From contig NC_071669.1 in NCBI RefSeq assembly GCF_028554725.1, positions 3,487,501 to 3,551,500 on the forward strand: a stretch of DNA of 64,000 nucleotides, read 5' to 3'. How positions within the stretch are numbered: the stretch's first letter is position 1; each line of letters begins with the position of its first letter. The notes beneath the pieces are model-generated. The model had not been told where the DNA came from. It worked only from the letters and a program-made list of their open reading frames with translations, and ran no database searches. The stretch comes from Zeugodacus cucurbitae. Lineage: Eukaryota; Arthropoda; Insecta; Diptera; Tephritidae. A program made the position numbers and the translations under genes. Positions 23,355 through 34,201 of the stretch are shown one piece after another.

Positions 23355-24416
23355 TTACGTTGGCAATACAACCGCCTGTAGCTTCCACTCACAATCACCG
23401 CCGGTGCCGCCATCGACACCACCAATACTGCCGCGCTCAATTAAATGCTCTTTAACGACTTGCTCGTGCAACTGTTGCTTCTCCAGATCCTCGTGCGCCG
23501 GTGGCAACAACTGCTGTTGTTGCAAATTGCTGACACTACCGCTTGCGGCCACCAGCAACATGCGTCCGCCGCGCGCATCATGTTGCGCTAGCCGATGTTG
23601 CGACGCAGACAGCGGATGCGGATTGTGATGATGGTGCGTGTGCGCCAGCGGATTCACCTGTTGCTTGCCGCCCAACTTATATTGATGCTTCTTATGCTTA
23701 TGCGGGGAGGCGGCATCGGCGAAGCCTGGACGCAACATGCGTCCTACATACACCGCCGTCAATATGGCGTATACGATACCGAGCAGCGCGCCGGCCAACA
23801 CATCCGACCAGTGATGCCAGTAGTCACGCACGCGACTCAACGCTATATAGCAGGCGAGCAGCAGCAACAGGAACTGTAGTATGTGACGCAAGACGCGCGT
23901 AGTACCGCGTCCGCGCCAGACCGCGTGCAAGTAGAAGCACAGCACCAGCATAGCGTAGAATGAGAGCGATGAGTGCGCGCTCGGAAAGGACACGTGCAGT
24001 TCGCGCAGCTGTCGCGCGCTTAAATTGCGATTCGAGCAGTAGTAGTGCTCCACATAAACGCCACCACCGACCAGCTGTTCATACGCGCTCTCACAGGAGC
24101 TGCCATCGGACAAGCGCGGTTGGCACGCCGTGTAGAAATGTGGACGCAAGCGGCCCACCACATTCTTCGCCAGCTCCGCCGTCAGGTAGGTGGCGATGAA
24201 ACCGAAACTGAAGATGGCCAAACTGCGCGCCAAATTCGTGATATATTTGCGCAGTCGAAAGCACTTGCAAATGCGCATAATCTCCACAACGCTGATGAAG
24301 AGCATCGGCAGCAGTAGCGTGTAGATCAACAGCATCGGTATGGTGATCGTGCACTCGCGGTACGGATAGCGCAGCGACAGATCCGAGCAGAAGAAGCCGC
24401 GTTGGAAGGCGCGCAT
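23355..24416 (-). CDS. Lipid phosphate phosphatase (PAP2, wunen/laza-like), paralogue A, lacking TM1
   Basis: This encodes 353 residues in one exon. The PAP2 catalytic triad is present: motif 1 K84-x6-R91-P92, motif 2 F-P145-S-A-H148 (PSAH where PSGH is usual), motif 3 S194-R195-x5-H201-x3-D205. Family members remove phosphate from lysophosphatidic acid, phosphatidic acid, S1P and similar lipids at the extracellular face. I see five membrane segments (about 24-47, 64-83, 149-167, 178-194, 205-225), a sequon at N131 in the loop between motifs 1 and 2, and a long C-terminal tail (about 128 residues) rich in His and Gln. The protein starts right at the conserved RGFFCSD block, so the first membrane segment of the family is missing. 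The start is well supported: CAAC-ATG context, an in-frame TAA five codons upstream, and no AG that could act as a splice acceptor between them or before codon 20. Calling it laza or another named paralogue would need a tree. Confidence 0.93.
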   Translation of the reverse strand: MRAFQRGFFCSDLSLRYPYRECTITIPMLLIYTLLLPMLFISVVEIMRICKCFRLRKYITNLARSLAIFSFGFIATYLTAELAKNVVGRLRPHFYTACQPRLSDGSSCESAYEQLVGGGVYVEHYYCSNRNLSARQLRELHVSFPSAHSSLSFYAMLVLCFYLHAVWRGRGTTRVLRHILQFLLLLLACYIALSRVRDYWHHWSDVLAGALLGIVYAILTAVYVGRMLRPGFADAASPHKHKKHQYKLGGKQQVNPLAHTHHHHNPHPLSASQHRLAQHDARGGRMLLVAASGSVSNLQQQQLLPPAHEDLEKQQLHEQVVKEHLIERGSIGGVDGGTGGDCEWKLQAVVLPT

Positions 24417-25684
24417 GTTGTGTGATTTTTAATTCTAAAATTTAATTTGAATTCGGTAACTGTTTAGTGTTTATGCTCTGCTGCTCGATTTTTTTTTAAG
24501 GACAGCTGAGCGCTGGTGATTTTAATAGCGATCGATGCAAATTTTGTTTTTTATTTATGTTTATATTTTTTTTGTGTTTTTATTGTTTCTTCCGGCTTTG
24601 CAAATCTCTGTCGGTTTGCGTGGTCCGGCTTTGCTATCAGCTTTTTCTGTTTATTGGCGCGGAATGAATTGACAATTTTCTCCGCTACTTTGTATTGGCT
24701 TGACAGATCGTAGCCGGCGATTAGCGGCTTTAGTTCTCTTTCTTATTCAGTTTTGTTTAGAATAGAAAAATAAGCACGTCTGTATACACATACATATATG
24801 CAAAGCACTGTTCTGCTTATTACACTTTTATTTTGCTTTAAGTGCTTATTATTTGTTGTTAATTTGCTCATTCAATTGTTCACTTTTGCTGTACTTTGAC
24901 ACTCGATCGACTATATTTTTATTTGCAAATTATGAGCGCTTATTTAATATATTATTGGCTTATAAGAGTTTCTCTGGAATGTTTAGTTTTTCTTTGGCGG
25001 TGAATTTAAGTCACTTTCTGCAATCGCAAGTGTATTTATTAAATATATTATGTGCACTTGTGTAATTTATTCATAATAAATTCTGCGAATTATTGTTTAT
25101 ATAAATTAGTGTTTATTTAAAAAAAAAAATGTTGGCTATAATTTTAATACTGCCAAGGTCGTAGGTTATCATCATTAGGTTATCGTGATTTAAAATTTTT
25201 ACTATTTTTATGGAATTTAATTCTTAAAAATATTAATAAAAAATTATTTCATGATATTTATGATTTTTTATATAAAAAATTGCATGCAATAGTTTTTTAA
25301 TATTTCTTTAATTTAATGAAAATATTATTTAAACTTAAACTCTTTGAAAATAGTTAGTAGAGTTAAAGATATTTTTTTTGTTTTTAAAATTATACTCATT
25401 TTTTTTTTAATTTTTTTAATTGTTAATATAATATTATCTTTATATATTTATTTTTATTTATTTATTATTAAACCAATAAATATTTTTTGCAAATTTTTTT
25501 CATAAAATATTTTTTTTATAAAAACTAATCATAATAATTCATAAAAAAGTTAAAGAAAAATATATATAAAAATTGGAAAAACAAATTTACGAATTAAAAT
25601 GACTAAACATAACAAATTATCGATAATTATATATAATAAATTATCAAAAAAAAAAAATTAAAATAATTATTTTATTTTATTTGA
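24417..25684. other. 5' flank of LPP-A, AT-rich
   Basis: Upstream of LPP-A on the minus strand. The plus strand is T-rich, so the minus strand is A-rich and cannot encode a hydrophobic segment in the LPP-A direction. I find no candidate exon for a missing TM1. It probably holds 5' untranslated and intron or promoter sequence. From about 25,100 it is almost pure A/T. Confidence 0.5.
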
Positions 25685-25872
25685 TATTTTATTTCATTTC
25701 ATTTCATTTTATTTTATTTTATTTTATTTTATTTTATTTTATTTTATTTTATTTTATTTTATTTTATTTTATTTTATTTTATTTTATTTTATTTTATTTT
25801 ATTTTATTTTATTTTATTTTATTTTATTTTATTCTATTTTATTTTATTTTATTTTATTTTATTTTATTTTAG
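25685..25872 (+). repeat. (ATTTT)n microsatellite, about 37 units
   Basis: An almost perfect pentanucleotide array of about 186 bp. The first few units are ATTTC variants and one unit has ATTCT. The long open frame through it (FYFIL repeats) is an artefact of the repeat. Confidence 0.98.
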
Positions 25873-26918
25873 TTTAGTTTATATTAGTTTAAATGTAAAA
25901 ACAAAAAAAAATGAATTTAATTTTGAGACTCACTCATAATTTAAGCTGTGCTTCGCTATAAAATACTGATTTTGCTCTATGATTAACATAAGTGTGCCTA
26001 TACACCCTTCAAATTTGGAATTCTAAGATAATACATTTTTTATAAGAGTCAGCTTTTTATTAACAATATTTAAAAATAAAAAAATCACAAAAATTCATAA
26101 AATAAATATTTTTTTTATTTTAAACTAGGTGTAACATAAATAAAAATAATTTTTTTTTGTTTTTTTTTTTAATTTGTTTTAATTTTTTTTTACTTTTTAA
26201 GGCTGAAAAGTATTATTTTTTAATTAAAATTTTTTTTAGTTTATTTCTCTATCAAACTTTATACAAAAAATCTTAATATTCATGAATTAAAATATAAATA
26301 ATTGAATTACATTGTTTTGTGTTAGTTTTTGTTATAGTCAGACTTTTTTAAAATATTTTTATATAATCATATTTTTTTATTGATATGAAAAAAAATATTT
26401 TTTTTAAATAATAAAAATATACTTTTTTTAATATTTTTTTATCTATTTTTTTTTTCTTCATCTAATGTTTTCACACAAAATATTTTTTTATAATTTTTCC
26501 GTGAACTAAAAATTTTATTCAAATTTTAATTTATCAGTTTTCATAGTTCCGATCTCATTTCTTTGCTTTTGCACATGTATTTTTGTATATTAATCCTTAA
26601 CACTTCAAATATTTCGGATTTAAACTTTATTGTCCAATTCGATTCACTCTCCATTCATTGAATTGTATTTTCTTTCAAATTCTAACCGCCACTTTTCATC
26701 CCATTTTCCACACAGTGGCACTTCCTTAATAAATTATTTAAACCGTTGTAAACTCTTTACACCGGCGCGCGCCGCTGACAACAAACAAAGTCTGCTTGTA
26801 ATTTCGTTTGTCGTACTATTTATATTTAGAAAATTTTTCGTTTTTTTCGCACGCCAAATGATCATCGCACGCGCGTGTTCACGCTCAGCAACTGACTGCT
26901 GATTGTCAAAGCACTTTA
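25873..26918. other. Extremely AT-rich intergenic sequence
   Basis: Long A and T runs with almost no complex sequence from 25,880 to about 26,530, then a more ordinary stretch to 26,918. No gene, RNA or element seen. Confidence 0.6.
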
Positions 26919-27480
26919 CTAGCGATCTAGCCGTTGGACTAGAGCAGTAACTGACACAGCAGGCGGTCGCGCGCCGCGACGCCGAATGCGCGGCGCAACC
27001 GCTACGTCACAGTAGCCGACAGCGCCGCGACTAACCACATTTAAGGCGACACCGCCACCGCCGCCGCTGCCGCTGTCACTGCGGTTGCCGCTGCACACAC
27101 CTAAAACAAGCGAAACGTGGTAACAAAGCGCACACTGTTTGGTGTGAAAAGGAATTGTGTTTTGTAAAACAAAAACAAAAGAAAAACAACAGACAAACAG
27201 CGACAAATCAAACACTTTGTAAGTATCGAACACTTATTGCCGCCGTTGTTGTCGTTTCTGCTGCTTCTTCTTCGTTGTTTTCCAACAATCACTTCACTTT
27301 TCGCGGCGCACAGTGAGAACGCTTACATTAATGTTATTAAGTTTCAAATAGCTGACTGCCGCCAAGTATGGAAGAAGAGTTCTTATCAAGCACAGCGCGC
27401 GCTGCAGCTTAAGGCGACGCTAGCAGCGCCAGCGACCGCGTCGTCTATTGCGCTGCGCTGATGACACTTCGACGCTTGCT
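26919..27480. promoter_or_regulatory. GC-rich island, candidate promoter/first-exon region for LPP-A
   Basis: An abrupt GC-rich block in an AT-rich setting, with GCGCGC words, a (CCG)n-type run at about 27,050-27,075 and GCGCGCTGCAGC near 27,398. The minus-strand frame at 26,919-27,233 contains a Gly/Ser run produced by the trinucleotide repeat and is not convincing as protein. Similar GC-rich blocks precede LPP-B and LPP-C, so a non-coding first exon and promoter for LPP-A is plausible, but no core promoter element decides it. Confidence 0.3.
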
Positions 27481-28580
27481 TAAGCTGGCGCGTTGAAGCT
27501 GTTGGTGATGGGCTGGCGCTTCTGCACGACTTTCAAATAAATGTTTATTTGTGTGCGCGTACATGAGCGCATACATACGTACATGTGTAACTGTATGTAT
27601 TTATTGATATGTATTTCTGTTTATTTGTTGCGCTTAGATAACGTAAGTATGTGTATATTATTGCTCTCATATTAGACTTAATCAGTTGCGCCCGTACGCG
27701 CTAGTGACGCGCACCTCGTGTTAAGTAAATCGTGAGAATTGCATCGCGCCGGCAAGTGGGTGGGCCACAACAAGCGCACCTTTTTCCTGCTTAATCAGCA
27801 GAAGGAAATTATAAATGTCTGCGATTGTTGGGAGTACATACTGTATTTCGAGGGTAGATAAAGCAACTGAAATTATATTTAGATTGCTGACTGAGTACTT
27901 ATCAATATACAATTTGCATTTCGTTCAATAAATATTTTCACATATAATTCTCAACCGATTTATTTCAATACATACAAATAGCATTCTTAAATTCTTGGAT
28001 CAATTAAATATCGATAATCTATTACATTTATTTTAGAAACATAAAGATCACTCGATTTATCTTTCACAGTGTTGGAGGACCTGGAAGTACTTCATTTTTT
28101 CAGTTATAATTCTAAATGGTCTGATCACCAGCAGTTAACTCGGGGCGTGAGTCTTTTCTATCTATCGGAAGTCTCGAACTAGAGAATTTCCAATCATGAC
28201 TTGGTAATAGAAATTATCCAGCGGGTCTCAGCAAAATAAGACATTGCTTAAAGAACAGGGACTACTTTAATACATCTTTCAGCGAAGTTTTGGTAATTTA
28301 TATAGAATCTCGTGTTTTTATTTGGCTTTATCAGAACTATGAAGAAGATTACCCAAAGCTTTTGCTTATGAGTTGGCTTGGTACACACAGATTTTTTGTA
28401 AAATTGAGTATCGTTCGGATTCTTCAGATTTCAAGTATGGAATTTCTAAACATTTTAACTCAATTTAAGTGAGATTCAGACTGAGGAACTCTTGCTTTTC
28501 TTATCGTAATTGAAGATGACTCAGAACTCAGGAAACCTAACATAAGAAAAGCTACAGAGACCAACAAAACTGCTTCGAAA
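27481..28580. other. Intergenic, no gene recognised
   Basis: GC content falls gradually into AT-rich sequence. No frame or repeat that I can support. Confidence 0.5.
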
Positions 28581-28586
28581 AATAAT

Positions 28587-28920
28587 AGGTTAGGTTAGAG
28601 GGCTGAACATTTCGTTTGAGGTCGCAGTGGATCACACTTGGACAGCTATAAATACTGGTTCTTTGTGATGCAAATACTCTTAGTCCTGGTTTTTGATGAG
28701 ATTTTTCAGTGAGATCAGTGTGTTGTATTCTAGACATTGGCGAAGAAAGCGTCTAGATGATTCCACCTCGTCTTCCTCTATAGAGCTAAGGCAGCTTTCG
28801 GGCAAGATCTTTATTCGAAGGACCTCTTACGCTCTACTGTGGAACAGAAAGATCTCACAACCGCAAGAGTGTTGGTTGTTGTCCAGCGATTTCTAGACTC
28901 AAGTGAGCTCGAGTGGGTCA
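28587..28920 (+). repeat. TAGGTTAGGTTAG-type dispersed repeat fragment
   Basis: Opens with AATAGGTTAGGTTAGAGGGC and continues with words such as GGTTCTTTGTGATGCAA. A loosely similar start occurs at 20,968 (GGTTAAGTTAGGTTACTC, then GGTCCTTTGCGATACCA). Fragments of this kind are common in fly and other insect genomes. The boundaries are uncertain and I see no coding capacity. Confidence 0.4.
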
Positions 28921-28947
28921 CGGACTACCGAATTATTTCCAATTTTA

Positions 28948-29155
28948 TGACACGCCAGCAGACTGGGGATACCTTTCAATGATCACTGTAGAAGCTGTCA
29001 AGAAGAAGAAGAAACGATAACACACCTTCTATGCGGATGTAAGGCTCTGTATAGGAAAATAATCGCAACTATTGGACGCGGTTTCCTCGATAATGTGAGC
29101 GAAGTTGCACATATCAAATTATCAAGACAGGGCGGTTCAAAGATGAATCAATAGT
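28948..29155 (+). pseudogene. Non-LTR (jockey/R1-like) C-terminal tail fragment
   Basis: One plus-strand frame reads HASRLGIPFNDHCRSC followed by QEEEETITHLLCGCKAL. The CRSCQ-x-EET-x-x-HLLC-x-C arrangement is the Cys/His-rich tail that follows the RNase H domain in many insect non-LTR elements, and the preceding RLG-x-P also fits. No reverse transcriptase sequence is recognisable nearby. It is a short decayed relic. Confidence 0.65.
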
Positions 29156-30780
29156 GTGAGGGATCACAGTACCAGTGGTGTCACAATGGGCCTACCAAAA
29201 ACCTAGGTGCGTCGTTTGACAACCTTATGACTATGAGGTTGGAGTGCTTTCTCTTGCAAGCTTATCGGCTTTTGTTTCCGGCGATTCCGCTGACACCAGA
29301 GCACCGAATAATAGGGATAACGAAGTAGCTTAAAGCTAAATATGTCGGACACTCATCGCCTAACATTGGGCGTGTCGATATCAAAAACTAATAAAAATTC
29401 TAGAAATTGTCTGTTATGACTGAAGCGGATCTGCTGATCTATTTCTTTAAAAACAAATTTCGAAATTACCAAAACAGCACGTTCTAATGCATTCCTGGCA
29501 CGTACTAGCTTGCAATGACATATTTCTTTTGATAAAAAAAAAAAAACATGAAAAAGACACTTTCAGTCTGCTTTGAAATGATTGCCGATTTTTAATAAAC
29601 GTTTTATAAATTCATATGAATTTTTAATGCGACTTTTATGTGTGATTTTTATGATTATCACATTTAACGCGTTAAAAAAACATAAATGCCTTCATGTGAG
29701 TGTGACAGTATGTGTGTCTGTATGTATGAACAGGTGCGGAAACCATGTGAATTTTTAGGAATCTATAAAATTTATAGCGGTTTATACGAGCTCGTGCCAC
29801 AACGGATACATAGACATAGTAGCTGAAAACAGTGCTGTTCAAATGTGTGTGGGTGTGCGTGTGTGTGACATCCTCCAATCTGACCCACATGACTTTGCAT
29901 GGCAATTAATGGATTACCGCACAATTTGATTGTTTTCAATTGCAATTGGAATAAATGCTAATATAATAATACGTTAATGCAAACGCTAGCACTTCCAATT
30001 GGCATTGTGGCAAAATGCATACATAAATGCAAGTGTTGCATGCTTCATGTGTGCAGTTAATATTTACAGTTGTAATATTGGTAATAGATTAAACGAATGT
30101 GTGTTAAACGAGAAGTAATTGTAAAAACTGTGACACACACACACACCCGCACTTAAATGCCTGCAGCGATTTATGCAACAATGTTGTAAATTTTGCATTT
30201 TGCAACAAAAAACTCGGAGTTTTGTATGAATTTCATACTTTAATCATTACTAACGATGTAATTGATAGATAATCTGTAATTATATAACACTGAAATATAA
30301 ATAAGCAACTGTTTGCTTTGTACTTTTTAATGAAGTTAACAACTAAGTTGATTGAATTTCACTTTTATTATCAGCAATATGAAATTTCCATATTTTCTTT
30401 TACTAAATTTTGAATTTTATACCAAAAGAGATAAATAATTACTAAGGTCTAAACAGTAAATTATGTAATTAAATAATTAAAAAGTCAGGCTGAAGCATAT
30501 TGGGTCATTAAACTTCAATTCAATTAATTAAATCCATTTCGCATTCCGCTCAGCGTTGGTGTTCGAAAAAGGCTCAACATTCACTTCGAATCGAAGTTAA
30601 TAGTTTTCTTAACATTTTATCGATTTATTAACAATTTATTTTAAGATCGCACGGCCTATTAATAGTGTAGTAATAATGTATTCAGATAGAGAACTAACAA
30701 TTTAACGGTATTTTATCATATTCGAATATAACCTCAAATAATCAACAACTATCAGGTATGAGAGATCCTTAGAGCACATT
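29156..30780. other. Intergenic, no gene recognised
   Basis: AT-rich, with GT-rich runs at 29,698-29,725 and 29,840-29,868 and CA-rich bases at 30,133-30,148. It separates two non-LTR relics and may contain further unrecognisable transposon decay. Confidence 0.45.
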
Positions 30781-30949
30781 CAATATATAGTCATCGTCAC
30801 AGATCTCGGTCGGAGGAAGGAGACATCACTTATTAAAATATCTCTCAACACCAGTTCATGAGTATCCACTCCGATATCAGGGCCCTGAGCTCGCTGAATG
30901 TGTGCTCTAAACTAGTTAAGGAGAGCCTTAGGTCATTATCGATAGCGTC

Positions 30950-31490
30950 AAGCTATTTCACTATCAGACTCGTCTGAGTGCCGGGTCACAGCGGAATCGC
31001 TGGGAACTGCAGAGTGGATGAGCTCGAAAGAAAAGGTACACGTCATCCTATTTCACTAGGCTGGGAACCAGACAGGGCTTCACTATCTTATTATGCTCTA
31101 GCAATGGATCAATGGAATTCTCGCGAGCTTGGTAAACGCTGGTTAGCAACTAAAGTCGGCTCGGTTACGAGAACCTTTTGGCCCAAAGTAGAACGTAAGA
31201 GGTCGACAGAACTACATGCAAAATTTTGACATTGCCGCAATAATGGGAATACACACTGAACACTGCGGATCGGGCATACAACCGATGAGGCTAGGATTCT
31301 TGCCGGATGTAAACTGCCATAGCTGTATGGCGGAAGGCGATGTGGAAACACCATGTCATTTCTGAGATATACTGAGATTGGAATATCTCGGTAGCTATAA
31401 TTTGGGCGAACCATTTGAACTTGCCGGAATAGACATTAGCTGCCTCATAATATTTGTGATAGTCTCAAAGCGCTTCGGAGATGTGTACGA
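30950..31490 (+). pseudogene. Non-LTR RNase H domain fragment (jockey/R1-like)
   Basis: The plus-strand frame at 30,978-31,229 reads MPGHSGIAGNCRVDELERKG, matching the last catalytic block of RNase H in insect non-LTR elements (V-P-GHSG-x-GN-x-x-x-DEL-A-x-x-G). It continues with a family-typical spacer (WNSRELGKRW). After a stop, a second stretch reads GIHTEHCGSGIQPMRLG, then NCHSCMAEGDVETPCHF and RLEYLG, the Cys/His tail. The earlier domains are missing and stops interrupt the frame. Confidence 0.8.
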
Positions 31491-33800
31491 GTGTTCTTTG
31501 TGATATGTATTTAAGAGTCTTTTGGCATCACAATGGACCGGCTCCTTCAGCTGTCCAAGTGGGATCCATTGAAAATGGTTTAATAAGGAAATCTTGAAAT
31601 ATATTGAACTGTCCTAACGTAGCTGTAGGGGAGACGAAAATAATTATCTAATTAATTATCTAGAAATTTAATTACTAGTATCATAAGGTAAATTGGTGCT
31701 CGAAGTAGTAATTCCGATCTCTCGATCTAACAAGCTTCTCAAAAATAGAGGTTTTTGTGGTCCATGGTAATCCGACCACGATAACATCATAATCCGGAAA
31801 TAGACTAAGGATTCTATAGTGTCGTAAAGACGTCAAATATGTACTTAAAGTGAAGATCTCGTTGAGATACATGGCACTAATCGTCTTGAAGTTCTCAGTG
31901 AGAAAATGAAGCTGAAATGGGTTCTAGAGCTAAAGCGGGTTCGCTGGGGATCCAACCATCTGTTGGAAAGTAGAGTCCAAACGGTTAGTTAAAATTATGG
32001 TAATTTCAATGTAAAAAGTTCGTGAATTCTGTTCTGATCCAACTATCATAGAAATGGTTTCATGAAAGCTCACTGAGAGCACCAAGCATATATCTGCAAA
32101 GAAGATCGCGTGTTCGCTACTGAACTCTTATAGGAATAGCTCTCTCACGAAAGGCTCTCTGAGAACTTTAAACCCATATCTCTCTCAAAATATACCACAT
32201 CTGATTAATAGAGCACCTTAAAAAACCTTTAAAGCAAGATCAGCTAAAAATGGCTGACATCACACATTTTTAATTATCAATAACTCAAAATTAACAGGAA
32301 ACCAAATAAATCAAACAAAAAAATAGCTTAAAAGTCACAGAGACAGACTATTATCAAACATCTTTGACAACGACGACAACTGATTGCCAGGTTGACTTGG
32401 CGCCTAGCTATCTGAGCAAATATTTGTACAGACACAGAGTGCTGATTTGAACAAAATATTAATTCAAAGAGCACACCTTTTAAATCCTACTAAGACACAA
32501 TCTTTCAATGTTTTCAGGATATCATCTACAAGGACAATTTTTTACCAGTTGTAAACATACAACCTTTCGAACAGCTGCCTTTCTGTGTTGCACAGTGTAC
32601 AAATATTTATTAATACCAACTTATTTGTCTTTGCATTAACTGCCGTTTTGGCAGACAATAAATTTACATGTGTTCTACACAACGGTACGTGCCGATAGCG
32701 CGGATTTCGTTGGCATTAATCCACTGTGGATGTGGATGGATTACGTCAATAACTGCAATGAAGCAATGAACTATTTCAAGTTCAAGACGCGCTGAAGTGG
32801 AAAGCGAAATTAAGGAACAAAAAAAGAAAATTATTTTATGGCAACAAGTGACGAATGCGCTCGCTTATCGAATAGTGTATAGTGAAGTGCGCTCGCATTT
32901 ACAATCGTAACAAAGCATTAAATGTTTACTGTAATATCACGATGGCTTGAGCGGCAGACCGCAGCACGCGCCATTGCAAGCGATCTGGCGACGTGTGGCT
33001 GTAAAGAATTTCTAAGGTTTCTGGTTTGCCGATACAAAATGTGCACTCGTAATGTGGGTAATATAATACAACAACACAGGCATATCGGCTTATATAAACA
33101 GTTAGAAATCGTATTTGCTTGCTAAGTGATGGAGTGCGAAGGAGGACTCACACTTGTGATGCGCGATCGCTAGGGATCACTTCATTTTCAAGTGCGATCT
33201 AATTTTACAAAAACAGAGTGTTTGTTGTTTTTGTTGTTGCTATTTAATAACTATTTTTCTCTTATTATCAAATATACATACACCAAATTAAGTCTACATA
33301 CTCACTATTAACTATACACCCCAAAATATATAGAAATTCAATATAAAAGACATAACTCCAAAATAAAAAAAATATTTTTATATAAGATTGTGAACCCAGA
33401 AAATTATTTCGTCAAATATTTTATGACAATTTTCGATAGCTGACAGTTTTTTGTACTTTTTGTTGTTGTAATCTAATATATTGTTGTTGCACAACATAAT
33501 ATTTGTTGTTGTTGTTGTTAATCCGCACTTTGTACTTGCTATGTAGATCGGCTGTAAAATGATTTTTATTGAACGAAAGGGCGGCGTTTTGAGAGATACA
33601 TAGCCACACAAGCGTTGACATTGCGGTCACCGAGATCAGTTTTATAAGCCACTCTCAGGGTGTGTGTGTGTGTTGATATACGCACGCTTCATTGAAATAA
33701 ATAATGAGTGTCAATGAGTAGTCAAGTAGTCAAGTGTCGACCGCAATAGCGCACCAGCGAACTAAGTTGGGTTTGAAAATTTTTAATTTTATATAAAATA
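31491..33800. other. Intergenic, no gene recognised
   Basis: Ordinary AT-rich sequence. At 33,440-33,520 there are several TGTTGTTG runs and at 33,660-33,672 a (GT)n. Frames are short and without features. Confidence 0.5.
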
Positions 33801-33814
33801 TGGGTAATTTTAGG

Positions 33815-34199
33815 CGGTTAGAGTTGCCATGTGGAAAAAATTTACTTGAATTTGTGTTATTATTTTTTTATTCTAATAATAGAAAATTTTAACTATCTTT
33901 ATTTGAAATTCAATGAGCTCATAAGCTTCATAATATAAAATACCAATGATAGGGTTGCCATATAGAAAAATTTTATAAAATATTTTTTAGGAAAGACATT
34001 TTTAATATACGATTTGACAGCACAATAACCTCACATATTCTTTTAAGTTAATAATAAAAATAGGGTTGCCATATTGCTTAAAAAATTTTGGCAAAAAAGT
34101 TTGAAAATATTTCAAAATGGCTGCAAATACTATAATACGAAATAATTTTAATTTTTTATTGCAAAATATCTAATTTTTTATTATTTAAATATTGTAATA
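33815..34199 (+). repeat. GTTGCCA array, left part
   Basis: AT-rich units headed by AGAGTTGCCATGTGGAAAA (about 33,820), AGGGTTGCCATATAG (33,952) and AGGGTTGCCATATTGCTTAAA (34,062). The array continues at 35,132-35,910 on the other side of a transposon. Two unit types alternate (GTTGCCATGTGG and GTTGCCATATTG), giving a dimer of about 240-260 bp. Confidence 0.8.
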
Positions 34200-34201
34200 T
34201 A

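Noticed and set aside
23543..24317. Plus-strand frames (119, 94, 90 and 79 codons) opposite LPP-A
   Set aside because: Antisense shadows of the GC-rich LPP-A exon; the minus frame has the PAP2 motifs.
25681..25872. 63-codon FYFIL-repeat open frame
   Set aside because: It is the translation of the ATTTT microsatellite.
26919..27233. 104-codon minus frame as a TM1 exon for LPP-A
   Set aside because: It has some hydrophobic residues at the start, but LPP-A has an in-frame stop upstream of its ATG and no acceptor before codon 20, so it cannot be joined in frame ahead of RGFFC.
30978..31229. 83-codon frame as a host gene
   Set aside because: It is the RNase H end of a non-LTR element, with the Cys/His tail following after a stop.
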